NCBI RefSeq assembly: GCF_022690685.1
Contig: NZ_JALCYY010000009.1
Coordinates: forward strand, 31,093 to 95,092
Source of the DNA: Anaeromyxobacter terrae
GTDB lineage: Bacteria > Myxococcota > Myxococcia > Myxococcales > Anaeromyxobacteraceae
DNA length: 64,000 bases
Reading direction: 5' to 3'
The translations under genes and the position numbers were made by a program. Positions within the stretch are counted from its first letter, which is position 1. Every line of letters begins with the position of its first letter. This document shows positions 32,494 through 41,294 of the stretch, piece by piece. Below the pieces are notes generated by a model that did no database searches, had not been told where the DNA came from, and saw nothing but the letters and a program-made list of their open reading frames with translations.

Positions 32494-34518
32494 ATGCGCT
32501 CGCGGCAGCTCGATCGAAGGCTCGGCCTGTCCATGCTGGCCGCTTCCGCATTGCTGTTCTCGTCCGCGTGCGGGAGCGGAGGACAGGAAGTCGGGCAGGG
32601 AGGCCCGGCGAGGACGTCGCGCTCCTCGTCCGCCATCGTCGCGAACGACGCCGTGTGCGCCGGCACGGGGGCGCACGACAAGCACGCTTCGTCCGGCGTC
32701 GGCTGCGCGGTGTGCCACCCGTGCGGCGGCGCCTACCAGTTCGGCACGTTCACCTATCCTGGCGCCGGAACGTCGACGTCCGGCGGCACGATCACGCTCG
32801 GCGCGGGGACGGATCCGACGACGTGCTCCGTCGGCTGCCACTATCCGATGGGGACGGCACCCCACCCGATCTCCTGGACGACGCCCGGGCCGCTCGACTG
32901 CACCTCGTGCCACGCCATCGCGGCGCTCCCGTCCACGCACCCGGCCCTCGTCGTCGAGAGCCCGACGCGCGCGGACTGCGAGGCCTGCCACCAGATGGGC
33001 GAGCACACGAAGGGCAGCGTGGTGCTCGTGAGCCACGGCCCGGACTGGATGGAATCGGCGAGTCTCGGGTTCCACGCGTACTCGGCGAACCGGCGCATCG
33101 CGAGCTGCCAGGCGTGCCATGGCGTCGACCTCACCGGCGGCTCGACCCACACCGCGTGCGGTGACTGCCATGACCGCAACCTCCCGGCCGGAGTGACGAG
33201 CTGGCGGACGAACTGCGTGATGTGCCACGGCGACGCGGCGACGGGCCAGTCCGCGCCGCCGCGCGCGACCTGGGGCAACGACGCACCGAGCGATGCCAGC
33301 AACGTCCGCATCGGCGCTCACGCGACCCACGTGACCGGCAGCGCGATCGCGCCGCCCTTCGACTGCGGCGTCTGCCACGTCAAGCCCGCGGACGCGCTCT
33401 CGAGCGGGCACGTCGACGAGGCGACGGCGAAGGTCGTGTTCAGCGGCCTCGCCGCGAACCGCGGAGAGCCCACCGCGGCGTGGGCCCGCGACACGGCGAC
33501 CTGCAGCAGCACCTACTGCCACGGCGCGACGCTCGGGGGCGGATCGAACAAGACGCCCAACTGGACGCGCGTCGGTCAGGGCGAGGCGGGATGCGGCACC
33601 TGCCACGGGCTGCCTCCCCCCGCGCCACACCCCTCGGTCGCGGGCGGCCTCTCCGAGTGCTCGGTCTGCCATCCGGACACCGTCGACTCGAGCGGCGCGA
33701 TCATCCCGCCCAGCGCAAACGGGCTCCACCTCGACGGGCTCGTCGAGGGCGGCCATGACGCTCAGTGGATGGATGAGGCGAGCCCGAAGTTCCACGCGTT
33801 CTCGGCGAACCGCGGCCTCGGTCCCTGCCAGTCGTGCCACGGCGCGGATCTGACCGGCGGCTCGACAGGCGTGGGTTGTGCCAAGTGCCACGACGCGGGC
33901 TGGGAGCGGAATTGCACGATGTGCCACGGCGATCCGGCCGACGGCACGGGCGCGCCGCCCCGGACGACGTGGGGCAACGACGGCGACCCGCTCCGGGTGG
34001 GCGCGCACACGGCGCACGTGAGGGGGACCTCGGTCGCGGCGCAGCTCGACTGCGACCAGTGCCACGTCGTGCCCACTGACGCATTCTCCGCTGGGCACAT
34101 CGACGGTGCGACGGCGACGCTCACCTGGGGACCGCTCGCGACGCTCGGCGGAACCGCGCCGGCCTGGGACCGGACGGCGGGGACGTGCTCCAGCACGTAC
34201 TGCCACGGCAGCTACTCCGGGACGTTCTCGTACTACTTCTTCGACGGCACCTACGCGACGCGCTATGCGGGCAAGCGCGGGACGCCGTCGTGGACGGGGG
34301 CGTCGATGGCGTGCGACTCGTGCCACGGGAACCCGCCCCGGGAGAACGTCTCCTGGCACGGCTATCACGGCGGCGGGAACCAGTGTCAGCTCTGCCACGC
34401 CGACGCGATCGGGACGGCGAACGGCGTCGGGACGGCCGTCACGGATCCGGTGAAGCACATGAACGGCTCGGTCGACATCGAGCCCCAATGGGACGGCAGC
34501 TGCTTCGGTTGCCACTGA
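32494..34518 (+). CDS. Multihaem c-type cytochrome lipoprotein, about 19 haem motifs
   Basis: Predicted 674 residues. The ATG at 32494 has GGGGGA upstream; the longer in-frame extension has no signal-like sequence. Lipobox SSAC, Cys26. Nineteen haem motifs: 16 CxxCH, two CxxxxCH (both CSSTYCH) and one CxxxCH (CSVGCH). The layout, spacing and special C-terminal block (YCHGSYSGTFSYYFFDGTY, then AGKRGTPSW) match the protein at 75-2102 throughout, so the two are full-length paralogues on either side of the OmcS locus. Repeated GTHLDGLV-like and AWMDxASxxFHAYSAN-like blocks occur, as in the 27-haem protein downstream. Probably an outer-surface electron carrier. It converges with the 27-haem gene across a hairpin. 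Confidence 0.9.
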   Translation: MRSRQLDRRLGLSMLAASALLFSSACGSGGQEVGQGGPARTSRSSSAIVANDAVCAGTGAHDKHASSGVGCAVCHPCGGAYQFGTFTYPGAGTSTSGGTITLGAGTDPTTCSVGCHYPMGTAPHPISWTTPGPLDCTSCHAIAALPSTHPALVVESPTRADCEACHQMGEHTKGSVVLVSHGPDWMESASLGFHAYSANRRIASCQACHGVDLTGGSTHTACGDCHDRNLPAGVTSWRTNCVMCHGDAATGQSAPPRATWGNDAPSDASNVRIGAHATHVTGSAIAPPFDCGVCHVKPADALSSGHVDEATAKVVFSGLAANRGEPTAAWARDTATCSSTYCHGATLGGGSNKTPNWTRVGQGEAGCGTCHGLPPPAPHPSVAGGLSECSVCHPDTVDSSGAIIPPSANGLHLDGLVEGGHDAQWMDEASPKFHAFSANRGLGPCQSCHGADLTGGSTGVGCAKCHDAGWERNCTMCHGDPADGTGAPPRTTWGNDGDPLRVGAHTAHVRGTSVAAQLDCDQCHVVPTDAFSAGHIDGATATLTWGPLATLGGTAPAWDRTAGTCSSTYCHGSYSGTFSYYFFDGTYATRYAGKRGTPSWTGASMACDSCHGNPPRENVSWHGYHGGGNQCQLCHADAIGTANGVGTAVTDPVKHMNGSVDIEPQWDGSCFGCH

Positions 34519-34536
34519 CGCGCTGAAACGCCGCGA

Positions 34537-34578
34537 GCACGAGCCCCTGGCCGCGAACCGCGACCAGGGGCTTCGTGC
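34537..34578. terminator. Bidirectional terminator-like hairpin between convergent cytochrome genes
   Basis: Arms GCACGAGCCCCTGG (34537-34550) and CCAGGGGCTTCGTGC (34564-34578) pair with one bulged base across a 13-base loop that is itself CG-rich. It lies between the stops of two convergent multihaem genes. There is no clear T-tract. Confidence 0.6.
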
Positions 34579-34611
34579 GAGAGGATCAGCGTGAGGCGAG
34601 GCGGCTCGCGA

Positions 34612-37404
34612 CTAGCCGGCGCCGTGACACGCCAGCGTGTTGCAGGACTGCTGCGACGTCCAGCCCGTGGTGATGACGGTCCCGGTGTAGAGCACGACGT
34701 CGCGCTTGCCGTCGACGTGCGGCGTGTTGGAGTGGCACACGTCGCAACCCCAGCCCAGGTTCACGTGGAAGACGTGCCGGTCCTGTCCGCCGTCGTTCGG
34801 CGGATTCCCGTGGCAGCTGCCGCAGTTCGCCTGGCCCTGGCCGACGAGCGTCCAGATCGGGGTGGGGTTCGAGCCGCCGTTGGCCGCGTGGCAGTACGTC
34901 GAGGTGCAGGTCGCCGCCGTCCGGTTCCACGCCGTTCCGCTCATGCCCTGCGTGGCGACACCGGAGAACGTGACCTGGGCGGTGGCGGCGTCGATGTGAC
35001 CCGGCGTGAGCGCGTCCGCGGGCTTCGAGTGGCACAGCGCGCAGTCGAAGCTGGCGTGCGACACGTGGGCGCCGATGCGGACGTTCGTGGCGCCGCTCGG
35101 GACGTTGTTCCCCCACGTGGCGCGCGGGGGCGAGGCGCGCCCAGACGCCGTGTCGCCGTGGCACATCGTGCAGTTCGCCCGCCAGCTCGCCACGCCCGCG
35201 GGGAGGTTCGCGTCGTGGCACTGGCCGCAGGCGACGCCGGCGGACCCGCCGGAGAGGTCCGCGCCATGGCACCACTGGCAGGAGGCGAGCCCCTGGTTCG
35301 CCGAGTACGCGTGGAACTTCGGGCTCGCGGTGTTCATCCAGTCCGCGTCGTGGCCGCTCGCCGCCTGGATCGTGCCATCGACGTGCTTGCCGCCCGCGCT
35401 GCGGGGAATGATCGTGCCGCTTGGCGAGACGGTATCCGGATGGCAGGGGTTGCAGCCGGTGAGGTTGCTCGAGACCGGGGGGTGGACGTCCGGGGGAGGC
35501 GGGACGCCGTGGCAGGTTCCGCACGCGGCCTGGCCCGTGCCCGTGCTCGTCCAGACCGGGTTCGGGTTCCTCCCGCCCGAGAGCGTGGCGCCGTGACAGT
35601 AGGTCGAGGCGCAGCTCGCGCTCGCGCGGTCGAACGTGGGGGTCGCGCCGCCAGTCGGCACCGCGACGCCCGTGAAGGTCACGGTCGCGGTGTCGCCGTC
35701 GATGTGACCGGCGGCGAGCGCATCCGCCGGCGTCACGTGGCACACGCTGCAGTCGAAGACGGCGCCGCTGCTACCCTGCGTGACGTGGGCGGTGTGGGCG
35801 CCCGTGCGGACCGGATCGCCCTGGCGGCCCCAGGTCGCCTTGGGCGGCGCGCCCGTCGCGTTGTCCGTCCCGCCGTGGCACATGGTGCAGTTGGTGGCCC
35901 ACGGCTGCCCCGGCCGATCGTGGCAGCGGCCGCACGAGCCGCCGAACCCGGTGCTGCCGTCGAGGCTCTGGCCGTGGCAGACCTTGCACGACGAGAGGCT
36001 GCGGACCGCCGAGTTGGCGTGGAAGTTCGTCGAGGTCGTGTCCATCCACGAGGGCTCGTGGCCGCCGGAGAACTGGATCGCGCCGTCCACGTGCTTGCCG
36101 CCCGACGAGGGCGGGATGAGCTCGCCGGTGGCGGAGACCGTCTGCGGGTGGCAGGCGTTGCAGCCGGCGAGATCGGACGGCACCAGCGGGTGCGGCGCAG
36201 GCGGCGGCACGCCGTGGCACGTCCCGCACGCCGCCTGTCCCTCGCCGACGCGCGTCCAGACGGGCGCGTTCGCCGCGTTCCCGTTCTGGAAGGCCCCGTG
36301 GCAGTACGAGGTCGCGCAGCTCGCCGAGGACGGGGAGAAGCCGGGATCCTTCGCCGAGGACTTCCAGACGCCGTCGGCGCCGGTGTAGCCGGTGAGCTCC
36401 ACCTGGCCGTCGAGGTGCGTGCCGTCGAGGACGGTGCCGGGCTTCGGGTGGCAGAAGCTGCAGTCGAAGGCGGGCGCGAGCGAGCTGCCCCCCACGTGCT
36501 GCCTGTGCGCTCCGACGCCGCGAGCCGTCGTCGCCGTGTTGCCGGAGAGGTCCGCCGGCGGAGCGCCGGAGGGATCCGTCGCATCGCCGTGGCAGGTGTT
36601 GCACGTCACCGTCCAGTCCTTGCCGCCCGCGACCGCGTCGTGGCAGCTCGCGCAGACCAGGCCCGTCACGTGCGGCTCGCCCTTCGCAGCGTGGCACTCG
36701 AGGCACGCTCGAACGTTCTGCGCGGCGGCGGCGCCGTGGAGCGACGGCGAGGACCACCCCTGCGGGTGCTTCGCCTCGGCGCGCACGTCGACCTCGCCGT
36801 TCACGTGCTTCCCCGACGCCGCGAGGATCTTCCCGTCGCTGCCGACCGTCGCCGGATGACACGCGGCGCACGAGGTGAGGTCCGTCGCCGCCCCGGGCGC
36901 GAGGCTCGGGTGCGTCGCCGGGACGGGGTTGCCGGGCGTCCCGTGGCAGGCGCCACAGGCGGCCGCGGCGCCGTCGACCGCGGTCCACCGCGGCGCAGTC
37001 GTCGCGGTCCCGCCGTGGCAGTACACGTTGGAGCACGTCCCGGTCGCGGGGTCGTAGCTCGGCGCGGCGCCGCCCGTCCGCGCGAGGGCGCCGAACGTCA
37101 CGTCCACCTTCCCGTTGCCGTGCTGCGACCGGTCATCTCTGGGATCGAGGTGGCACTCGGAGCAGGCGAGGGCACCGGCGAGCGCGCCCGCCTCGACGTG
37201 CGCGGAGTGCGCGCCCGCGGCCGCGGGGTCGGACCCGATCACGCGGGGAGGCGCCCCGGTCTGGTTCTGCTCGCCGCCGTGGCAGCGGGTGCACTGACCC
37301 GTCTCGGCCGCGCGGCTCTCCTCGAGCGTGCGAGCCTGGCACGCGAGGAGGGTGAGCAGAAACGCCCCGAGCAGCGGGACGTTGAACAGGCGAGGCATGG
37401 CCAT
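34612..37404 (-). CDS. Multihaem c-type cytochrome lipoprotein, about 27 haem motifs
   Basis: Predicted 930 residues. The ATG at 37404 has GAGGG nine bases upstream (a second ATG follows at codon 3). Lipobox LLAC, Cys22. I count 27 haem motifs: 22 CxxCH and five longer CxxxxCH (CSNVYCH, CATSYCH, CASTYCH, CTSTYCH, CNTLACH). The repeat unit resembles those of the 19-haem proteins (GKHVDG, SWMDTTSTNFHANSA, CTMCHGG, GAHTAHV, CxVCHVTPADALAAGHIDG, AACGTCHGVPPP). It lacks the N-terminal GTGAHDKH block of its relatives. Upstream lie a CRP/FNR-like box and a promoter embedded in a large palindrome, the best-defined regulatory region in the window. Probably a surface cytochrome; the partner is unknown. 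Confidence 0.92.
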   Translation of the reverse strand: MAMPRLFNVPLLGAFLLTLLACQARTLEESRAAETGQCTRCHGGEQNQTGAPPRVIGSDPAAAGAHSAHVEAGALAGALACSECHLDPRDDRSQHGNGKVDVTFGALARTGGAAPSYDPATGTCSNVYCHGGTATTAPRWTAVDGAAAACGACHGTPGNPVPATHPSLAPGAATDLTSCAACHPATVGSDGKILAASGKHVNGEVDVRAEAKHPQGWSSPSLHGAAAAQNVRACLECHAAKGEPHVTGLVCASCHDAVAGGKDWTVTCNTCHGDATDPSGAPPADLSGNTATTARGVGAHRQHVGGSSLAPAFDCSFCHPKPGTVLDGTHLDGQVELTGYTGADGVWKSSAKDPGFSPSSASCATSYCHGAFQNGNAANAPVWTRVGEGQAACGTCHGVPPPAPHPLVPSDLAGCNACHPQTVSATGELIPPSSGGKHVDGAIQFSGGHEPSWMDTTSTNFHANSAVRSLSSCKVCHGQSLDGSTGFGGSCGRCHDRPGQPWATNCTMCHGGTDNATGAPPKATWGRQGDPVRTGAHTAHVTQGSSGAVFDCSVCHVTPADALAAGHIDGDTATVTFTGVAVPTGGATPTFDRASASCASTYCHGATLSGGRNPNPVWTSTGTGQAACGTCHGVPPPPDVHPPVSSNLTGCNPCHPDTVSPSGTIIPRSAGGKHVDGTIQAASGHDADWMNTASPKFHAYSANQGLASCQWCHGADLSGGSAGVACGQCHDANLPAGVASWRANCTMCHGDTASGRASPPRATWGNNVPSGATNVRIGAHVSHASFDCALCHSKPADALTPGHIDAATAQVTFSGVATQGMSGTAWNRTAATCTSTYCHAANGGSNPTPIWTLVGQGQANCGSCHGNPPNDGGQDRHVFHVNLGWGCDVCHSNTPHVDGKRDVVLYTGTVITTGWTSQQSCNTLACHGAG

Positions 37405-37475
37405 CTCGAAGCCCTCGAGCTTGCGCGGGTCGTGTGCACGCGCCGGCGGCGCTGCCTGTGGTGACCCTGTGGAGG

Positions 37476-37521
37476 TTGCCCCAGTGTACCCGCCCCGGAG
37501 CGCGGTACAACTGGGGCAAAT
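37476..37521 (-). promoter_or_regulatory. Promoter inside a 44-base palindrome upstream of the 27-haem gene
   Basis: TTGCCCCAGT (37476-37485) is mirrored by ACTGGGGCAA (37510-37519), and the inner GTACC (37486-37490) by GGTAC (37504-37508). On the minus strand the same stretch contains TTGTAC (37510-37505), 16 bases, and TACACT (37488-37483), a plausible sigma70-type -35/-10 pair. An operator overlapping a promoter in this way suggests repression or steric control. The right arm ends TGGGGCAAAT, also found at 15727-15736. Confidence 0.5.
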
Positions 37522-37524
37522 CGC

Positions 37525-37538
37525 TTGATCTAAATCAC
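37525..37538 (-). promoter_or_regulatory. CRP/FNR-family-like binding site
   Basis: The plus strand reads TTGAT-CTAA-ATCAC; the minus strand reads GTGAT-TTAG-ATCAA within TGTGATTTAGATCAAG. Nine of ten FNR half-site positions match. It lies 121 bases before the 27-haem gene and about 37 bases upstream of the candidate -10 hexamer, a position compatible with activation. Confidence 0.55.
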
Positions 37539-37596
37539 ACGCAGTGTCGGTCGCGAGGCCTCGAGCCGGCTCGCGCGCCGCGCTTCCGCGGAACGC

Positions 37597-39117
37597 TCAC
37601 GGTGCCTGGACCGGCGCGACGTCGCCGAGGTCGTAGACGTTCCAGAACTCGTCGAACAGGACCGTTCTCACGCCGGGCTCGAACGCGAGCCGATCGTTGA
37701 ACCGGCGGTTCCACTCCTCCCAGAAGCAGATCACGTAGCGCGCGCCGAAGCTTCGGCGGATCGCCTCGGCCGTTCCGGGAGGCCCGTCGTGAGAGAGCCC
37801 GTACCAGAGCGCGTAACTCTCCGGATCCTTCAGGTACGCGAGCGTCGGATCGAGCGCGACGATGAAGCGGCGCTCGGGGAGCGCGAGCATCAGCGTGCCC
37901 GTGTGACCCCAGTCGCAGGTGAACACCTGCGCACCGGGCGGGATGCGGGCTTGCAGCACCGCCGCGACCTTTGCGGGGAGGCGCTCCTGCTTGTCACCCA
38001 GGCCTTGGAGCGTCGTCGAGATCTGCGGGCCGGCGTACACGATCGCGAGCGCGGCCACCGCGGCGGGATACCAGCGCCACCGGACCCACCGCGCCGAGAG
38101 CGCGAGCGCCATCGCCGAGAGCGGAACGAAGTATTCTGCGAACCGAGCGGTGCGCGCGGTGAGCGCCGCGAACGCGAGCGCGGCGATCGCGAATGCGAGC
38201 GGCGCCGGGTCTTCCCTCCGGTTTCGCCAGGAGAGGACGAGCGCGGCGACGAGCGCCGCCATCGCCGCGGCGAGCCAGCGCGCCCACTGCGCGAGCGTGA
38301 ACGGCTCGAACTCCTGGCCCAGCGAGAATCCCGGGCGGCCGCCCCACGCGTTGCGGAAGAGGACCTCGTAGACGACGATCCAGTTGAACCGCACGAGGTT
38401 CAGCGCGTTCGGGTGGAGCGCGACGCCCGCTGCGATGCCGGCGAGCGCGACCGCGACGGGCTTCCAGCGCGGCCGCTCGCCCGAGACGAGCCGCGCGGCC
38501 TCGACGATCGCGACGAGGACGAGCGGGAGGTGCCACGCGACGTAGGCCCAGGGGAAGATGCCGGAGACGATCGCGAGGGCGACGAGGCGCCCGCGCGCCG
38601 CCGCCCAGAGCACCAGGACCGTGAGCGCGATCGAGAGCAGGTGCGGGCGGGTGAGGGCGAACCGGAACACGAACACCGCGGACAGGGCGAGCGGGAGCAG
38701 CGCCCACGCGCCCGCGTACCGGACCTCCTCGCGCCGGAGCACGAGGTAGAACGCGAGCAGGACGACGCCACCCAGGATGGTGCTCACGATCTTCGCCGCC
38801 GTGATCCAGCTCAGCCCGGCGAGCGGGACGAAGAGCAGGTGGAACAGGAGCTCCTTGTCCGCGTAGTGGTCGGCGAGCCAGCTGAACGGGGTCCACGGGA
38901 ACGCGTGCAGGATCCCGTGCTCGCGGATCAGGCGTCCGACCGCGACGTGATAGGCGGTGTCCGCGTCGAACGGGATCGAGACGAACCCGAACTGGATGGC
39001 GGCCGCGACGCAGAGATAGGCAGCGGCCCACGCGGCGATGGGCCAGCGTCGATGTGTGATCCCTGCGCGCGAGGGGCTGGGCGGGGCAGTCCTGGGGATC
39101 GATCGGTCCGGCAGCAT
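37597..39117 (-). CDS. Polytopic membrane protein, GT-C-like fold
   Basis: Predicted 506 residues with about ten hydrophobic segments and a soluble C-terminal region of about 120 residues. The first outer loop holds FDADTAYHVAVGRLIREHG, an acidic motif and GR-x-I-x-x-HG arrangement seen in a family of uncharacterised bacterial membrane proteins related to GT-C glycosyltransferases. The C-terminal part has FTCDWGHTGTLMLALPERRF and a FWEEWN stretch but no recognised domain. The gene starts 11 bases after the stop of the TPR-containing GT-C gene on the same strand, so the two form an operon. I do not know the substrate. Confidence 0.6.
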   Translation of the reverse strand: MLPDRSIPRTAPPSPSRAGITHRRWPIAAWAAAYLCVAAAIQFGFVSIPFDADTAYHVAVGRLIREHGILHAFPWTPFSWLADHYADKELLFHLLFVPLAGLSWITAAKIVSTILGGVVLLAFYLVLRREEVRYAGAWALLPLALSAVFVFRFALTRPHLLSIALTVLVLWAAARGRLVALAIVSGIFPWAYVAWHLPLVLVAIVEAARLVSGERPRWKPVAVALAGIAAGVALHPNALNLVRFNWIVVYEVLFRNAWGGRPGFSLGQEFEPFTLAQWARWLAAAMAALVAALVLSWRNRREDPAPLAFAIAALAFAALTARTARFAEYFVPLSAMALALSARWVRWRWYPAAVAALAIVYAGPQISTTLQGLGDKQERLPAKVAAVLQARIPPGAQVFTCDWGHTGTLMLALPERRFIVALDPTLAYLKDPESYALWYGLSHDGPPGTAEAIRRSFGARYVICFWEEWNRRFNDRLAFEPGVRTVLFDEFWNVYDLGDVAPVQAP

Positions 39118-39128
39118 CGCGGAAGCCT

Positions 39129-41042
39129 TCAGCGGTTGGAGAGCTGCTCGAGATAGGCCGAGAGCTGCCGCGCCCGGTCCGGCGCGAGGCGGCTCAGGGC
39201 AGCCGTCTCGCGCTGCGCCGCTGCGTAGTTTCCGACCATCGCGTAGGCCACCCCGAGGTTGAAGAGAGCCTCGGGGCTCTCGCTCAGCGTGGCCGCGACC
39301 GGCTCGAGGCGAGCGATCGCTTCGCCGGGCCGCCCGAGGCGATTCAGCGCGGCGGCGTAGTTCGCGTAGGCCGCGGGGAAGTCGGGTCGGTGCTCGATGG
39401 CCTGGTCGAGCAGCGGTACCGCCTCCGCGTACGCGTTCATCTTCTCCAGGAGCAAGGACCCGAGGTTGCAGTATGCCTCTGCGTGGTCGGGTCGCTCACG
39501 GATGGCAGCGCGGAACCAGCGCGCGGCATCGTCGTCCCGCCCGAGCCCCCGGAGCGCGGCGCCCATGTCGTTGTAGACGTCGATGTTCGTGGGGTCGACG
39601 CGGTTGGCCGCCGTGAGCACCTCGACCGCCTCGCCGTATCTGCCAGCCGCGGCCAGCGCGACGCCGAGGTTCTGGTACGGCCGGCCCTTGGCGGGAGCCT
39701 TTCGGGCCGCGTCGCTCCACAGGGTGATCTCGTCCCTCCAGACGCGGTTGCGCGCGAGGGTGAAGCCGGCGAGGCCGACGGCGAGCACCGCGCCTGCCGT
39801 CACGAAGGCGCGCGGGCTAAACTCCCGCCGCCGGGCGAGGAGCGCGCCCGCGGTCGCCACGCCCGCGAAGAGGCCGGCGGACGGCAGGTACGCGCGGTGC
39901 TCGAACATCACGTCCACGATCGGGATGAGGCTCGACTCGACCGAGAGCGCGAGGAAGAACCAGATGATCCCGAACGCGACCACGCGCCACGCCGGATCGA
40001 GCGGGCGAGCGGTGGTGCCGGAGGTGCGTCGGAGCAGGAACGCGGCGAGCGCGACCATGCCGAGCAGCAGGAGCCCGCATCCGACGACGAGCGGCGCGAG
40101 GAAGGAGTGCTGGACCGGGACGTCGTGGTCCACGTTCTGGCCGAACGGGAGGATGAGCAGACGGAGGTAGCTCGCGATGACCGGAAGCTGGGTCGCGAGG
40201 TAGTCGGAGCGGGAGAGCGCCGTCTGCACGCGCGTCGCGTCGGCGGCGGTCGAGATCACCTCCGAGAGCGGCGCCCCGACCCCGACGCGGCCGAGCGGGA
40301 TGATCGGCAGCGTCGCGAGGAGCGGCGCGAGGAGCTTCACGCGAAGGAGCCCCGGCGCGTCGAAGAACACGAGCTCGTAGGCGGCCACCGCGAACGGGAG
40401 CGTGAACGCGATCTCCTTCGTCTTCATCGCGAGGACGGCCGCCGCGAGGATGCCGGCCCACGCGAGCGCGGTGCGAGCCGGAGGCAGCGGGCCGCGCTCT
40501 CGCCGCAGGCGCCAGCGCGCGTACTGGACGGTCGCGAGCAGGTAGAACAGCGTCGCGAGCGAGGTGAACCGCTGCACGATGTACGTGACCGCCTGCGTCT
40601 GCAGGGGGTGCGCGACGAACGCCGCTGCAGTGACGAACGCGATCGCGCGAGACCACGGCGCCGGGAGCGACCCCTTGAGGCGTGGGGTCGCGAACGTGGT
40701 CGTCACGAGCGCGTGGACGAGGAGCGCGTTGGCGACGTGGATCGCGAAGTTGACGAGGTGATAGCCGGTGACGTCGAGGCCGTTCAGCCGGTGATTGAGC
40801 GCGAAGGTGAGATAGCCGACCCAGCGGTTCTCGCGGATCATCCACCCCGCGTCCGCGACGAAGGCTCCGAGGTCTCGCAGGAGGCGCCTGTCCCGGACGA
40901 TGCCGACGTCGTCGAACACGAAGTCGCCGCCGAAGGAATTCGCGTAGGCGACGAGGGCGAGGACGACGAGCCCCAGGAGCGGAAGGGCGCGCTGGAGCGA
41001 CGAGCCTGGAGCGGATCCAGGCGAGCGGTCGAGGGCGGCCAT
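39129..41042 (-). CDS. TMTC-like GT-C membrane protein with long TPR tail
   Basis: Predicted 637 residues from the ATG at 41042; the ribosome site is poor and a longer in-frame form lacks membrane-protein character. The N-terminal 410 residues are polytopic, with the double-Asp loop FVFDDVGIVRD, a QRFTSLATLFYLLA segment and MKTKEIAFTLP, all TMTC-type landmarks. Residues about 430-637 contain at least five TPR units (PYQNLGVALAAAGRYGEAVEVL, DVYNDMGAALRGLGRDDDAA, AEAYCNLGSLLLE, AAYANYAAALNRLGRPGEAI, ALFNLGVAYAMVGN). It is the third such protein in the window. The short gap couples it with the GT-C-like gene downstream. It is divergent from the polysaccharide locus. Confidence 0.72.
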   Translation of the reverse strand: MAALDRSPGSAPGSSLQRALPLLGLVVLALVAYANSFGGDFVFDDVGIVRDRRLLRDLGAFVADAGWMIRENRWVGYLTFALNHRLNGLDVTGYHLVNFAIHVANALLVHALVTTTFATPRLKGSLPAPWSRAIAFVTAAAFVAHPLQTQAVTYIVQRFTSLATLFYLLATVQYARWRLRRERGPLPPARTALAWAGILAAAVLAMKTKEIAFTLPFAVAAYELVFFDAPGLLRVKLLAPLLATLPIIPLGRVGVGAPLSEVISTAADATRVQTALSRSDYLATQLPVIASYLRLLILPFGQNVDHDVPVQHSFLAPLVVGCGLLLLGMVALAAFLLRRTSGTTARPLDPAWRVVAFGIIWFFLALSVESSLIPIVDVMFEHRAYLPSAGLFAGVATAGALLARRREFSPRAFVTAGAVLAVGLAGFTLARNRVWRDEITLWSDAARKAPAKGRPYQNLGVALAAAGRYGEAVEVLTAANRVDPTNIDVYNDMGAALRGLGRDDDAARWFRAAIRERPDHAEAYCNLGSLLLEKMNAYAEAVPLLDQAIEHRPDFPAAYANYAAALNRLGRPGEAIARLEPVAATLSESPEALFNLGVAYAMVGNYAAAQRETAALSRLAPDRARQLSAYLEQLSNR

Positions 41043-41277
41043 CACGAGTGCGTTGCCATCCGGTGGATTGGACCGATTGCGCCGTGCGTCCGCCGAGACC
41101 CGTGGGGCGCGCTGCGGGGTGGGAGGATACCATGCGGTCGGCCTCGCAGGAGCAGTCGAGCGTCCGCTGGCGGCCATCCGAAGGCTCGAGGGCGCGGCTT
41201 CGAGGTCGAGTCGGCCGCGATGCGCGGTACGTCGAGGGCGGTCGGTCGGCGAACCTTCGGCGCGCGCCGGGTGCCGG

Positions 41278-41283
41278 GGTACA
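41278..41283 (+). promoter_or_regulatory. Candidate -10 element (TACACT) of a leaderless promoter
   Basis: TACACT lies 11 bases before the TTG at 41295. The spacing equals that of the TATACT/ATG pair at 11894/11877 and is one base longer than that of the TATAAT/ATG pair at 47017/47033. No -35 hexamer is obvious. Confidence 0.4.
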
Positions 41284-41294
41284 CTGGCCCTGGG

